Positions 20,503-31,560 of a stretch of 64,000 nt of DNA are shown here, piece after piece. Within the stretch, counting starts at the first letter, position 1. Every line of letters starts with the position of its first letter. The DNA is from Micropterix aruncella (taxonomy: Eukaryota; Arthropoda; Insecta; Lepidoptera; Micropterigidae). The stretch is from the NCBI GenBank assembly GCA_944548615.1, contig OX155954.1, positions 1,903,335-1,967,334 on the forward strand. The letters run 5' to 3'. Below the pieces are notes generated by a model. That model had not been told where the DNA came from. It worked only from the letters and a program-made list of their open reading frames with translations, and did not search any database. Made by a program: the position numbers and the translations under genes.

Positions 20503-23500
20503 CTAAAATAAAATAAACAAAATGGTAATCAAACAACTGTGCTAGGATTGTTTTTTCATAAGTTAACCCTTTGCACTCGAGCGGCACCGCCTCGACGCCC
20601 GGTTAGTTTATTACGCCCACTAGTATTTTCGTAGTATTTTTTGTAGTATATTTGTACTGTTCGATGCATTCTTTTTGAGCTCTACAACTACATGCTCAGG
20701 TCACACGTATTGCATTTATTGCACTGCACTGCACACCAATGCACTGAAACCAAAAAAGGGATCGGCATATTTTATACCTGTGAGAATGACGGAGAGAGGT
20801 TGAGTTTACGCGTGACTCTAATGATTCTCGTCGAAGCCAGCCGTTTAACGGTACAGTCAGACGATTACATAACTAATAGATTCGTTTAGTGTTAAGTTGA
20901 ATTGGGCTGTGATAATTTTTCAGTATATACGTGATTGTCTCAGCGGCCCGTCGTTTCGCGGTACAATCAGAAGAGTAACAAATAAATACGTTTTGTGTTG
21001 TATTTTGTCTTCGTGTTCTGTGTTGTGATCGTGCGTTCGACTGTGCTGAATCCCAGGAGGTACAGTAGGTAAATAACTTTATTTTCTATTATTTCTTGTC
21101 GTGATCGTCGTTTAATATGCCGTTAAAAACAAAATTGGGAAATAAGACGCTGAAATCACAGACAAGGGAATTAATATCAAATATTTACCATTTCATGAAA
21201 GATGAAGCGAAATTCGGAATAACAATTGAATTGCAAGCGGTCTTAAAAAGGCTTTCTGCTGCTAGTAAAATATCTATCGCGTCAATAAAAAGAGTTTTAG
21301 CCGAAAAGAGACTATAAAAGTATTGTGTTTGAGATGTACTGTTATAATTGAGGCTCCTAATATAAAAGTGGTAATAGTTTGGAAAGTGAAACATGATTGT
21401 TTTGTGTTTTTGTGTCACAATCCTAATGTTATTTTCCACATAATTATATATCACACCGTATTATAAACCAAACTAATTATCGATATTACATCATGGACGG
21501 TTATGCATGTAATGCATGTGTTAATCGCTAATGAACTTATAGTACAGTCATTCTCTAAAACAATACTGTTAGGATGGCTAGTCGATTTTGTACGTCGAAA
21601 TTAAGTTTTTTTTATTTTGTATTCATCACTTCAATATTTATTTATTTTTTTATTTTATTTGATTAAAAAAATTACACCGTTTGTAGTAACAAATGGTTGC
21701 GTCGCTCCTAACTAGGCATAGCCGATCTATTTTGAATATTTATATTTTATTGTGAAATTACTTGTTTTCTGCCTGCCTTTTTTCTTTCTGTTTCATGTCT
21801 TCAATTCACGGGGACATCGATGAAGTAAATACATGGACCGGGGACATGAAATATTTTTGAATTATTGATTATATATAAATTATGGACAATAATAGTACCA
21901 AAAAAGTGGTCACTGGTTTTCTTTGGCGGTTCTTTCCAGTGGAATCTTACTTGTAGAACTCGCCGGAAAAAATAGGAAAAAGTACAATTACTGTCTTTTG
22001 ACGTTCAGTATGTGTATATTATGTATTTACATTGAATAAAAATATTTGAAATTGAATTTGAATTTGTTAATTAGACTATAAAAGCCAATTTTAAATTTTC
22101 AATACATCATCACGATATCAAATATTCTGTCGTTGGCTGTACATGCCTTGGTTTTAAGCAAGACGGCGAAGTCCGTTACATATAGCGGCTCTAGTCTAGC
22201 ACGAGGCCATTTGATTTTCTTTCTCATGTGCAGTTTTGACGAGGTTGTGTTTAATCTGTGTAAGCATTTTTGAGACTGTGGTCGAGAGCTCAAAAAGAAT
22301 GCATCGCACTATACTATATTCCGGTATTTTTCAACATGATGTTCAGAAAAAATCAGTTGGGTCACCTTTATTCTAAGACGGGTGGGGGGTTACCTTTTCA
22401 ATCTGGCATCAGTTCAGTCTGTGACGTTGGTCGGACTGACGGGAAACTGATCGTTTATCGCGTTGACTGATGAACTGAACTGATGGATTTTCATACAATT
22501 TCTATCAGTCCATCAGTCAGTTCATGGATCAAGGTCGTGGACTGAACTGATGCCAGATTGGCGTAACACCCGTTTAAGATTTTTATAGTATTCTAGTAGT
22601 ATTTTTTAGTAGTATTGTCATACTATGATTTAGGTATGATTATTTTTGTGGTATTAAAATGGTATTTTTTCAATGTGATGTATTTTCTTAGATGTGAAAA
22701 AGGTCTTGAGTGAAAACAGTTAATACAGAATTACTACAGCCTAAACTCTATTTTTATTATTATATTATACACTAGCAGCGTAAGGCTGATGCGTGTATGT
22801 CACATGCCTTTTGTTTTTAAACCTGTGACTGTTTTGCACGAAAAAAAATCCAGTTTATTCTTAAAGAGTCATCACTTATCACATCCTCTGACAATGTATT
22901 CCAAGCATCCACTGCACGATTTGTTAAGTGTTTCCTGGGGTTTGATGCTGCAGTTGCTTTATTTAATTTTAATGACTGTTCACGCAGTTCTTTGTTCGTG
23001 TTCATGGTATACATGTTTACAAGGCTGGGCACACTATAATATCGGTAAAGCATTTTGTATGATCTTGCTGCCAACATTTCTCTAATGTTGTTAGACAGAG
23101 TTCTTTCGGTCGTACTTCATTCGGTTTGTTCCTCAGTGATAGCACTAACTTCGCCACTCTTCTCTGAACTCTTTCCAGGTGCTCTACATCTTTCTTTGAA
23201 TAGGGATTACATACTTGCTAGGAGTATTTGAGAATGCGGCGTAGGTAGGTTTTATAGACCTTGAGGAAAAAATCGCTGGTGATAATAGAAAAAGCTTTTC
23301 TTATTAGATATAGAAGTGAGTTTGCTCTTAATAATAATAATAATAATAATAAAACTCTTTATTCTTAAGAAAAGGCGAGTTTATTGCCTGCAGGCAATAA
23401 GCTCGCCTTAACTACTTAACTATATTGATTATGTGGGTTTTCTTCCTATTGAGGTCCTAGGATATAGTGATGCCGAGGTCTTTCTGGGTCCTAACTGGCT

Positions 23501-26500
23501 GTCCTTTTTTCCTAGCTGTGGATTTCAAGACCCAATATGTAAAACAGTGAATTTATCTGCATTGAGAGAAAGCCACCATTCCTTGGTCCACTGCATGACA
23601 TAAAAGGAAAAATGCCATCTTCGATTTGGGGACAATATTATTTTATTCGCGGAAAATGCAGAGCACCTGCAGGGAATACTCCACCAGCTAAATAGATGCA
23701 CAGAGCAAAAAGTTGGTCTAGAAATTAACAGACCTTAACAACTGTTTTATAAGCCTAATATATGATATATTTGAATAGGGAAGAAATAAAGTATGTCGAC
23801 GAATATTGTACAACAACCCACCCGCACAGCGAGAAGACTTACCGATGTTGCATTGAGGGGTGTCAATTGCTATTGGGCAAACCCGCCATCCCGGGAGTTA
23901 TAATGACACTTGCCATTCTGTCTCCCAAGGTGTGAACGCAAAAACTGGAAAGACACAATCCACACCGGAACTTTGCAAACAGCCAGCAAGAGCCTTACCG
24001 CGAGGCACTGGAAAGTGCCAATCAGCGCCCTTACTACCTCATTTGGATAGTTATCTCCATCCTGCTGTGGGGCGGTCACCATCACCCCAGGCTGGTATAA
24101 CGATATGGGAGCGTAGAAAACTTAGAGACAATACAAATCTGCTGTCGCCAACACAATCTAGCTACGCCAACACACCCAGCGGGCAGCATCGCCCCTGACT
24201 ACCAGCCAGCGGGCAGCATCGCCCCTGACTACCAGCCAGCGGGCAGCATCGCCCCTGACTACCAGCCAGCGGGCAGCATCGCCCCTGACTACCAGCCAGC
24301 GGGCAGCATCGCCCCTGACTACCAGCCAGCGGGCAGCATCGCCCCTGACTACCAGCCAGCGGGCAGCATCGCCCCTGACTACCAGTTTGGAAGGATATCC
24401 CCGCCTGGAATTAACCATCAGATTACCTCCTTCCTCGTGACTGGTTACAGGTTCGAGCTCGCTTGCACGGTTCTCTCCCTTACGTAGCGGTGACAGTGTC
24501 TACCGAATCTATCGTGGACCACGGCATCTTTGCCCAGCTCTTCACCATTTCAAGAGCAGTTGCCGTAAGGTTAACAACTACCCCCGCTCTATAAGAAACA
24601 ATACTGATTCCAGACTCCCCCGGCTGTCGATCGGAATGCAAAATCGATTGGCTGACGCCGCACGGTGCGCAAACTGTCCACAGGTTGAGCGCCCGAAGGT
24701 TGATTGCTAGGGGAAACTGGCCCGCAGGCCAGAGTCCTACCCGGGCCCGAACTTCTGCGAGGAGGCCGCCAGATGGGTGTTGACCCATGCGTTTAACCAA
24801 CCCTACAAATGGATCTTAGTGGCCAAACTGCAACAGGGCCCATTAGGTCCCTCTCCGTCCTGCAGTTTGGTCACAGATTTGAGGTCGCTTGCGCGTTCTC
24901 TACCTGCTGTTTGCAGCGGTAATTCAGATCGAATTCGTCGCGGATCCGTCCCGCCCTTTGTCCGTCAAGCTTACTCGGGATCGGTTGCCCAACAGATCGT
25001 TTATTCGCATGGACAAGGACGGCGAGTGACTGAAGACAATGGCAGAGTCTGGAGGAAGCATACACCCAGGAGTAGGCCTCACAATAAAATTGAAAATTTG
25101 TTTTTAGGTGTTTACAAGCATACCAGGTAATATATAACTGTGGCTTATTTAATGACAGGCTTTTACCGCAGTGGGGGAAGAAATAGAGACCATAATTGAA
25201 TAAATACGGATATAATGTGGATAATACGAAAAACGCCGATCGGCGTGCGTGGCCACCCAGAGGTTAAATGTGTTTTTTTTTAGTCATTATTATTATGTTG
25301 CGAATATAAAGAAGCCTACTATTCAGCGCACCAATTCACAGTGGTGGATGGAGACAGCAAGTGTACTGAATGAAATGACAATATAAGTTGCCACGGCAAC
25401 CGGTTAACTGAGTTAATACTAATTTAATTATATATTTATAAACGCAGTATTGTTAAAAAAATTTGCGGATTTCATTCAACGGATATGAGCGTCTACCAAG
25501 GGAAACGACGAAGGAAATAACCGTTAAATTATTACTATTACAAATGCCGTAACCCGGAACGGCTTCACTGTTCACCTTCACGCTGTGGAAGTTGGCGCTC
25601 GTGGCCTGCCAGCTAAATCTCTATTTCACCTCTTTAAAGATCTTGGCCTTTCCAGAAAAATAATCAACTCTATCTTAGAAAAATTATCTAAAACATTTGC
25701 GCATCTCAAATTCTATGGCTTCGAAGGGGGAGTGAATGGGTGGTAAGGTGTACGCTCACATGTGGCAAGACAGCTGTCCTAAACCTACCACAGCCGGTTC
25801 GTAAGTCCGGAATCCACTGCTCACCCCCCAGAAGTGTAAAAAAAAATAGTATTATGATGGGCCCGACTCCGGTCGGTGAATTCCATGGCAGCTCCGTTTG
25901 TATTTATTTATTTATTATTTATATATAATGCTAGGCTCTACAAAATCTAAAGGACTTACTTTCTTTCCATATAAAGCGAATGCTCACAGCTGCTTGTCTG
26001 TCATCAACTTTGGCGCTCTCGCAAGCATTTTGAAACTCAATAGCTTTATTGGATAATTTCGCTACGGACGAATGCAGATGAAACGTCAATTTAAATGTTG
26101 CAGTCGCTTTTAAGATTTTACTCAGTAATAACAGTGAATATGGTGGATTATCAGGACGAGCATTCAACACCATATCGTGCGGAAGATTAACCTGAAATAA
26201 TGGAAAAATAAAATATATAGTTAAGTACATTATAGTATGACGAATGTTTGACATTTAGATAAAAACGAATTTACCATTGTGCTATCCAAAGAACAATTTT
26301 ACTTTCCCCGCATAATTCAGGACGCCATTAAAATAAGAAAAACCCCAAAATTCATTGAAGACGACGTTTTCAAAGTAACTACTACTTGGAACCCTCTTCT
26401 TAAAATGTTCTTGTAATTTGTAACACAAGATAGTGAGTGTTGTGTGCACGGCGGATCTTCAAAATTCGCACGCACCGAACCCGCCACCGTTATGATATGC

Positions 26501-28309
26501 ACAGTAACAGCAGCAGTTTGCCGCTTACCCGCAGAACAATGGATGATGATTTACAGCAGTCTATCCTGGACAACGGCGGTTGCTACATTGCCGAAACAAG
26601 GACGGTGTTTGAGCCAGATTTTGGATACATTCTAATGATGCATCGTATTAACTGTAGAAGCGAAATCCAAAAACGATAATCGTTGTCACCCGTATTTACG
26701 GTAGCTACATATACGATGAAGGGAGCTGTCATTCGCGTAAGCGTTGAATCGGATATATCGAGGGTAGCTCCCTCGGTTCTTCCGGCAGAAAAAAGTTTGG
26801 TGGAATAAGTTTTTTAGCACGAAAAACGCATATTCGGACGTTTTGTCGAGGAAAGGTTTTCTTGTGCTTCATTTTCACTTCTCGGTTAACATTTCGCGAC
26901 GAACAGTTTGGTGAGAAAGGTGTGTGGCAACCTGGGAAGTGAAGCAAAGGTACGACCTAATTGACGTCATAGAGCAGTCCAGACCAAGGAATATTCCAGA
27001 AATAAGGCGAAACAACTAGGTGAGCAATACAGTTATACCTTGTATTTGTTGGAGTGCATCTAAAGCCTGGAGAAAGCCCCTGGCTGAAACATTTGTGGTC
27101 CTTCGAGCCGGACCGAGGGTAGCTCCCTCGGTTCTTCCGGCAAAAAAAACTTATTCCACCAAACTTTTTTCTGCCGGAAGAACCGAGGGAGCTACCCTCG
27201 ATATATCCGATTCAAAGCGTACGCAAATAATAACTCACTTCATCGTATATGTAGCTACCGTAAATACGGGTGACAACGATTATCGTTTTCGGATTTTGCT
27301 TCCACAGTTAATACAATGCATCATTAGAATGTATCCGAAATCTGGCTCAAACAGACGGGTGCTACAAACTTCACGCGGTAAATTCGTTTTTGTTATTTAT
27401 ATTATTATAGTATTGAACAGAATTAAGGCATTTGTGTGATAATAAGGACCACAACAAATAAGGAGTTCAAAATTAATATAGATCCAAGCCGTCTACTTTT
27501 GACAGCCAACTATTATATTGCAGCCAAGTATATTAATCCGTATCTCTATTAGAATTTAACAGAAATTTTCGATTGTATGATTGAGACAACTGCAACATCA
27601 CCCCTTACCAATAAAAGATCAATATTATGTAAGGATTAGTCTTAGTGTTTTAAATTTAAACTCAAATAGTCAAAAGTCAATTTTGTAATACACCACTGGT
27701 TACTCACCTTGTTTGCGTTTTTAATTATTGTTATAGTGGCATTGCTTTTCAGTTGTCCTTTCATAGCACAAATTTGAGAATGCAAATTCTCTAATTGCTG
27801 CAGTAATTTCTCCTGCCTCGCGCCTAAAAGCGCCATATCTCGGCGGGGCGACTGAAAAAAACAATTTAAATCAATTAAAAACGGCCTAAACAGTCGAAAT
27901 TCACTAGAAAACCGCGTTTTTTCATACGGGGCGCATCAATAAAAGTCACAATCGACGTGACGAGAGGCTATTTCATTTCGGCAGACATTTTAAATACTTA
28001 GAGAGTAGTCAATTCGCGTGGTTTATCCGAGGAAATGGGTCGTCCGACGAAGAGAGGCTGTTTCGCCCGAAATAAAGCGGTAAGCTCACCCCATTTCTGC
28101 ATATCTTAAACGAATAAATAAATGGAAATGAAGGAAACCTTCAGTAGTCTGTTAACCTGATCGGAAACGTCTATTTTCCGGATTTTCACTAGGTGCTCGT
28201 CGACGTGCTCGATTCCGGACGACCTTTCATGGATGCTCCGGACCGAGTACATACATTTCGGCAACGATATCTCCTCCGTGTGTTTAATTAACGGTCGCAA
28301 TTCGTACAT
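20126..28309 (-). CDS. AIMP2: AIMP2 (p38), multi-tRNA-synthetase complex scaffold; complete, four exons
   Basis: AIMP2 is a non-catalytic scaffold of the cytosolic multi-aminoacyl-tRNA-synthetase complex. Its N-terminus binds lysyl-tRNA synthetase and its GST-like C-terminus docks other members. Exons 28157-28309, 27708-27851, 25960-26191 and 20126-20502 join to 906 nt (301 residues plus stop), close to the family's usual ~320. Visible features: N-terminal LPKCMY motif (family LPTCMY), a coiled-coil heptad segment ARQEKLLQQLENLHSQI, the conserved HSSV block and a GST-C end (DKISGADLLLYSIL, VQKWMQRC). It is convergent with sdk and divergent from E(bx). The 5.5 kb and 1.5 kb introns hold several mobile elements. 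Confidence 0.95.
20662..22306. mobile_element. 1.65 kb DNA element with 22-bp perfect terminal inverted repeats
   Basis: CGATGCATTCTTTTTGAGCTCT at 20662-20683 is repeated exactly inverted at 22285-22306. Flanking sequence on each side shows a weaker continuation of the symmetry, so the true ends may lie slightly outside. It contains one small ORF at 21117-21317. It sits in the last AIMP2 intron. The superfamily is not determined; no DDE triad is present. Confidence 0.65.
21117..21317 (+). CDS. 66-residue helical, possibly DNA-binding ORF within the 1.65 kb element
   Basis: Basic protein starting MPLKTKLGNKTLKSQTRELI and ending SKISIASIKRVLAEKRL. The layout suggests two helical parts with a helix-turn-helix-like C-terminus, similar to the N-terminal regions of several insect transposon proteins. 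It is much shorter than a transposase. Whether it is translated is unknown. Assignment is by inspection only. Confidence 0.4.
   Translation: MPLKTKLGNKTLKSQTRELISNIYHFMKDEAKFGITIELQAVLKRLSAASKISIASIKRVLAEKRL
22377..22577. mobile_element. hairpin MITE
   Basis: CAATCTGGCATCAGTTCAGTC near 22399 is mirrored by GACTGAACTGATGCCAGATTG near 22541. Imperfect outer ends ACGGGTG..GTTAC and GTAACACCCGT extend the symmetry. The interior contains further CAGTCCATCAGTCAGTTC-like repeats. No ORF. Confidence 0.6.
22780..23590 (-). mobile_element. CR1-like LINE C-terminal fragment, minus strand
   Basis: On the - strand, frames give MQWTKEWWLSLNADKFTVLH (RT palm/thumb), then VQRRVAKLVLSLRN, then REMLAARSYKMLYRY and RAVDAWNTLSEDVISDD (extreme C-terminus). 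The order is right for a CR1/Jockey polymerase. It is interrupted by a (TAA)n-tailed hairpin segment at about 23329-23430. Confidence 0.65.
23329..23430. mobile_element. (TAA)n tail with AACTCTTTATT and short hairpin
   Basis: AATAATAATAATAATAAT then AAAACTCTTTATTCTTAAG and the hairpin AAGGCGAG..CTCGCCTT. A similar tail occurs at 7285-7380 (AATAATAATATAACTCTTTATTG with its own short hairpin). This is typical of minus-strand 3' ends of insect retroposons. Confidence 0.45.
23620..23745 (+). mobile_element. LINE reverse transcriptase fragment (catalytic-block remnant)
   Basis: The + strand reads DNIILFAENAEHLQGILHQL then TEQKVGLEINR, the block following the polymerase catalytic aspartates (usually ADDI). 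Here the pair reads Asp-Asn, so the fragment is inactive. About 40 codons are recognisable. Confidence 0.55.
23850..24910 (-). repeat. dispersed SINE-like repeat, copy 2, inverted, interrupted by minisatellite
   Basis: 23850-24060 and 24770-24910 contain the reverse complement of blocks seen at 15985-16280 and 63125-63405 (CATTCTGTCTCCCAAGG, GCCTTACCGCGAGGCACTGG, GTCACAGATTTGAGGTCGC). The 30-bp minisatellite lies between. At 24441-24475 GGTTACAGGTTCGAGCTCGC resembles a tRNA B box. The whole may be a longer composite element. Confidence 0.45.
24177..24385. repeat. minisatellite, 30-bp unit x 7
   Basis: Seven consecutive units of the 30-mer beginning CAGCGGGCAGCATCGCC and ending TGACTAC run without visible difference; the last is slightly short. 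There are no spacers between units. GC-rich against an AT-rich background. Confidence 0.95.
25080..25540. other. AIMP2 intron, little recognised
   Basis: Around 25230-25265 the words GCCGATCGGCGTGCGTGG and AGAGGTTAA look like the right end of a TTAA-type MITE. The left end was not found. The rest has no recognisable content. Confidence 0.35.
25540..25925 (+). mobile_element. 'EVGARG' LINE family, best-preserved C-terminal block
   Basis: The + strand reads NAVTRNGFTVHLHAVEVGAR then GLPAKSLFHLFKDLGLSRKI, matching a block I recognise from the post-RT C-terminus of a widespread LINE type. The 3' blocks CTTCGAAGGGGGAGTGAATG, AGTATTATGATGGGCCCGAC and GTCGGTGAATTCCATGGCAG follow, ending in TATTTATTTATT. 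It stops 35 bases before AIMP2 exon 3. Confidence 0.7.
25960..26191 (-). CDS. AIMP2: AIMP2 exon 3
   Basis: Acceptor TTATTTCAG (- strand) above 26191; donor GTAAGT below 25960. Encodes VNLPHDMVLNARPDNPPYSL and FKLTFHLHSSVAKL; the Asn-Ala/Pro-Pro-x-Ser-Leu and HSSV blocks are family hallmarks. Phase 0 in, phase 1 out. Confidence 0.94.
26243..27405. mobile_element. foldback transposable element with ~210-bp inverted arms
   Basis: Arms at about 26605-26815 and 27143-27355 are inverted near-copies (shared blocks: CACCCGTATTTACGGTAGCT, GATATATCGAGGGTAGCTCC, CCTCGGTTCTTCCGGCA). A second, smaller palindrome made from the same GAGGGTAGCTCCCTCGG block lies in 27115-27200. Ends AAAACGAATTTAC and GTAAATTCGTTTT match those of 19106-19279. 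No full ORF. It lies in an AIMP2 intron. Confidence 0.7.
27708..27851 (-). CDS. AIMP2: AIMP2 exon 2 (coiled coil)
   Basis: Acceptor TTTTTTTCAG (- strand) above 27851; donor GTGAGT below 27708. Forty-eight codons, phase 0 both sides. Encodes RRDMALLGARQEKLLQQLEN and LHSQICAMKGQL, with leucine heptads that match the AIMP2 zipper used for complex assembly. Confidence 0.94.
28157..28309 (-). CDS. AIMP2: AIMP2 exon 1 with start codon
   Basis: ATG at 28309-28307; MYELRPLIKHTEEISLPKCM begins the protein and matches the family N-terminus (MYxxKP...LPTCMY) that binds lysyl-tRNA synthetase. Fifty-one codons end with donor GTTAAC, a non-consensus but GT donor. Phase 0 out. Confidence 0.93.
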
Positions 28310-29423
<1,114 letters not shown>

Positions 29424-29789
29424 CTCAGCCAATTGTATCATATTTTAAATGTTAGTAGCATTCGAAATTTGAATTATTTCGTAATGTCACTTTCATTTAT
29501 AAAACGGCCTTGCCGAAATGATCAATATGTAGTTTAATTTTTAATTTTTTCGCTTAATTCGTCTCATTTGAAGGCATTTTGTGTTGCATAAGGATAAGCC
29601 CTATTTATGAGATATATGGATGAATAGTGATCGTTAGTCGACTGCAAAAGGACCTTTAAACTTACATTGCACCTGTCGAAAGTCGTGCACATCCGTAAGT
29701 ATATCTCATTCAAACATAAGCATTTCCCAATACAACCTGGGATTTCCTTCGCTACTTTTTAAGTAGCTTTTACTAATTTTATTTTAAAT

Positions 29790-30152
<363 letters not shown>

Positions 30153-30449
30153 TATAAAGAACAGGCTGCTGTTGCTAAAAAAATATGTCGTATCAACAAG
30201 TTGAAACCAGCAAATTTTAGAACGTTTTGTTCGAATGGATACTAAGTTTTCAAGAACTGCTTAATATAGTGACACCGTTTAATTGAAAAACCGGATACCT
30301 AATTTGAGAAAAGGCATACGCTAAAGGACGATTAAAGGCGGAAACAAATTATCGGACGCGGCTGACGGACTCGACTAATAGTGTCCACAGTCGTTTGGGA
30401 CGCGGCTTGCGGATTTCTCGGACGTCCGAACCCTCATAGGCCGTTTACA

Positions 30450-30642
30450 CTCTCGCGCGAGGCGCGAGGCGAGACGCAAAACCATATCGGTAAACAAATG
30501 GAACAGAGGAAAAGCTTCTAACGAGCGTACAAAATGTTTACCTACTTGTTTACCTACAGAGGCAAAGCTTCTAGCTTTGCCTCTGTTCTGTTTGTTTACG
30601 CACATGGTTTTGCGTCTCGCCTCGCGCCTCGCGCGAGAGTGT
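30450..30642. mobile_element. palindromic insertion inside the left inverted repeat
   Basis: CTCTCGCGCGAGGCGCGAGG at the left mirrors CCTCGCGCCTCGCGCGAGAG at the right; the symmetry continues through CGAGACGCAAAACCAT and a small central hairpin CAAAGCTTCTAGCTTTG. Taking it out restores the continuous left repeat predicted by the right end of the host element. Confidence 0.7.
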
Positions 30643-30858
30643 CGCCCGCCGCACAAGCTCACACTCGCATTGGCCTGCACTGACCGCGCGCGAGTGGCGG
30701 CGTATAAAACGTATGGAATAGTACCGAACTCCGCATTTGGTCTCACGTGTCGACTCAGACACGTACATGAGCGAATACGGGCGAGACGTGCGAGTGGTCC
30801 TAGGTAACTGAGACACGGTTTTCGAGTGGCAGTGCCGCCAGTGTTTGAAAACAATAAC

Positions 30859-30975
30859 ATGGAGGAAGAATTAATTGAAGCCGTTCGAAGCGAAAAATGT
30901 TTATACGACGTAAAACACCCAGACTACATGAAAATAAAATTAAAAGATTCTATTTGGAAACGAATCGCAAATTAA
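30859..30975 (+). pseudogene. MADF/Myb-like domain N-terminus of a Harbinger accessory protein
   Basis: A 38-codon ORF beginning MEEELIEAVRSEKCLYDVKH and continuing PDYMKIKLKDSIWKRIA. This is the first half of a MADF-type DNA-binding domain (L-I-x-x-V...P-x-L-Y/W-D...W-x-x-I). It stops at the internal deletion junction near 30973, so the protein is truncated. In intact elements the partner protein helps the nuclease reach DNA. Confidence 0.65.
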
Positions 30976-31272
30976 AAAAATAGCAAATTTTTCTTTAGTA
31001 CTAATTCTTTCATGACCACCAAATCCTTGATCTTCTAAATGTGAAGCAATTAATGAATGTACTTCTTCAAATTCGTCCCTAGATAATCTAAAGTAATTCT
31101 TGAATTTTTCGTCGGAAAACTCGAAAGTTAATGTGAATTCTCCATGCGTTTTTCTTTTGAACATATAAGAGCTCTTCCAGATTTTCTTGCCAGACACTTT
31201 GTTTATTAACCGTAATCTATTTAATAATACGTTATCGTTGTCGGATTCAGAACTTAAATCTATCGCGTCCAT
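30940..31272 (-). pseudogene. HARBI1-like transposase N-terminal fragment
   Basis: Starting at ATG 31272 (MDAIDLSSESDND), the frame encodes a helical region with FRLSRDEFEEVHSLIASHLE and ISTKEKFAIFL, which matches the N-terminus of PIF/Harbinger nucleases. The DDE catalytic part is missing. The frame runs past the junction near 30975 into unrelated sequence. Non-functional. Confidence 0.65.
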
Positions 31273-31560
31273 CTTGCACGATTTGCGACGCGGCGACGCG
31301 AGCCACTGATGTACGTACACGTGTGAGCAAATGCGGGTGCACCTGCTGTCGACCAATGTCAGTGCTAATCGGCGCGGTATCGTGAACGAGTGCGAGTGTG
31401 AGCTTGTGCGGCGGGCGTGTAAACGGCCCATCACGGGCGACCCAAGATTACGTCCGCGACTTACGTCCGATAATTTGCACAGTTCATTATACAGACACCT
31501 TTAAGTCGCGTCCATAAGCCGCGTCCGTCAGCCGCGTCCAAAAATTTGTTTTCGCCCTAA

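Larger units (their letters stand above)
30438..31428. mobile_element. inner PIF/Harbinger element, internally deleted
   Basis: Ends GGCCGTTTACAC (30439-30450) and GTGTAAACGGCC (31417-31428). The inverted repeat continues inward (CGCCCGCCGCACAAGCTCAC on the left mirrors the right end) once a 193-bp palindrome at 30450-30642 is removed. CAT may be duplicated at 30435 and 31429. It carries convergent remnants of the two proteins usual for this superfamily, a MADF/Myb-like factor and a HARBI1-like nuclease. Confidence 0.65.
30336..31557. mobile_element. outer PIF/Harbinger-type element, TAA target duplication
   Basis: TAA at 30333-30335 and 31558-31560 flanks inverted ends AGGCGGAAAC..GTTTTCGCCC. 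Subterminal GACGCGGCTGACGGAC (left) mirrors GTCCGTCAGCCGCGTCC (right), and further GACGCGG/CCGCGTC words follow inward. TAA/TTA duplications are typical of PIF/Harbinger. Most of its interior is a second element at 30438-31428. Confidence 0.65.

Noticed and set aside
24158..24418. Possible CRISPR array or repeat protein over the 30-bp repeats
   Set aside because: Units follow one another without spacers, and the host is an insect; the open frame is only a product of the 30-bp period.
30375..30860. 161-codon minus-strand open frame
   Set aside because: It runs across the palindromic and terminal parts of nested DNA elements and shows no domain.
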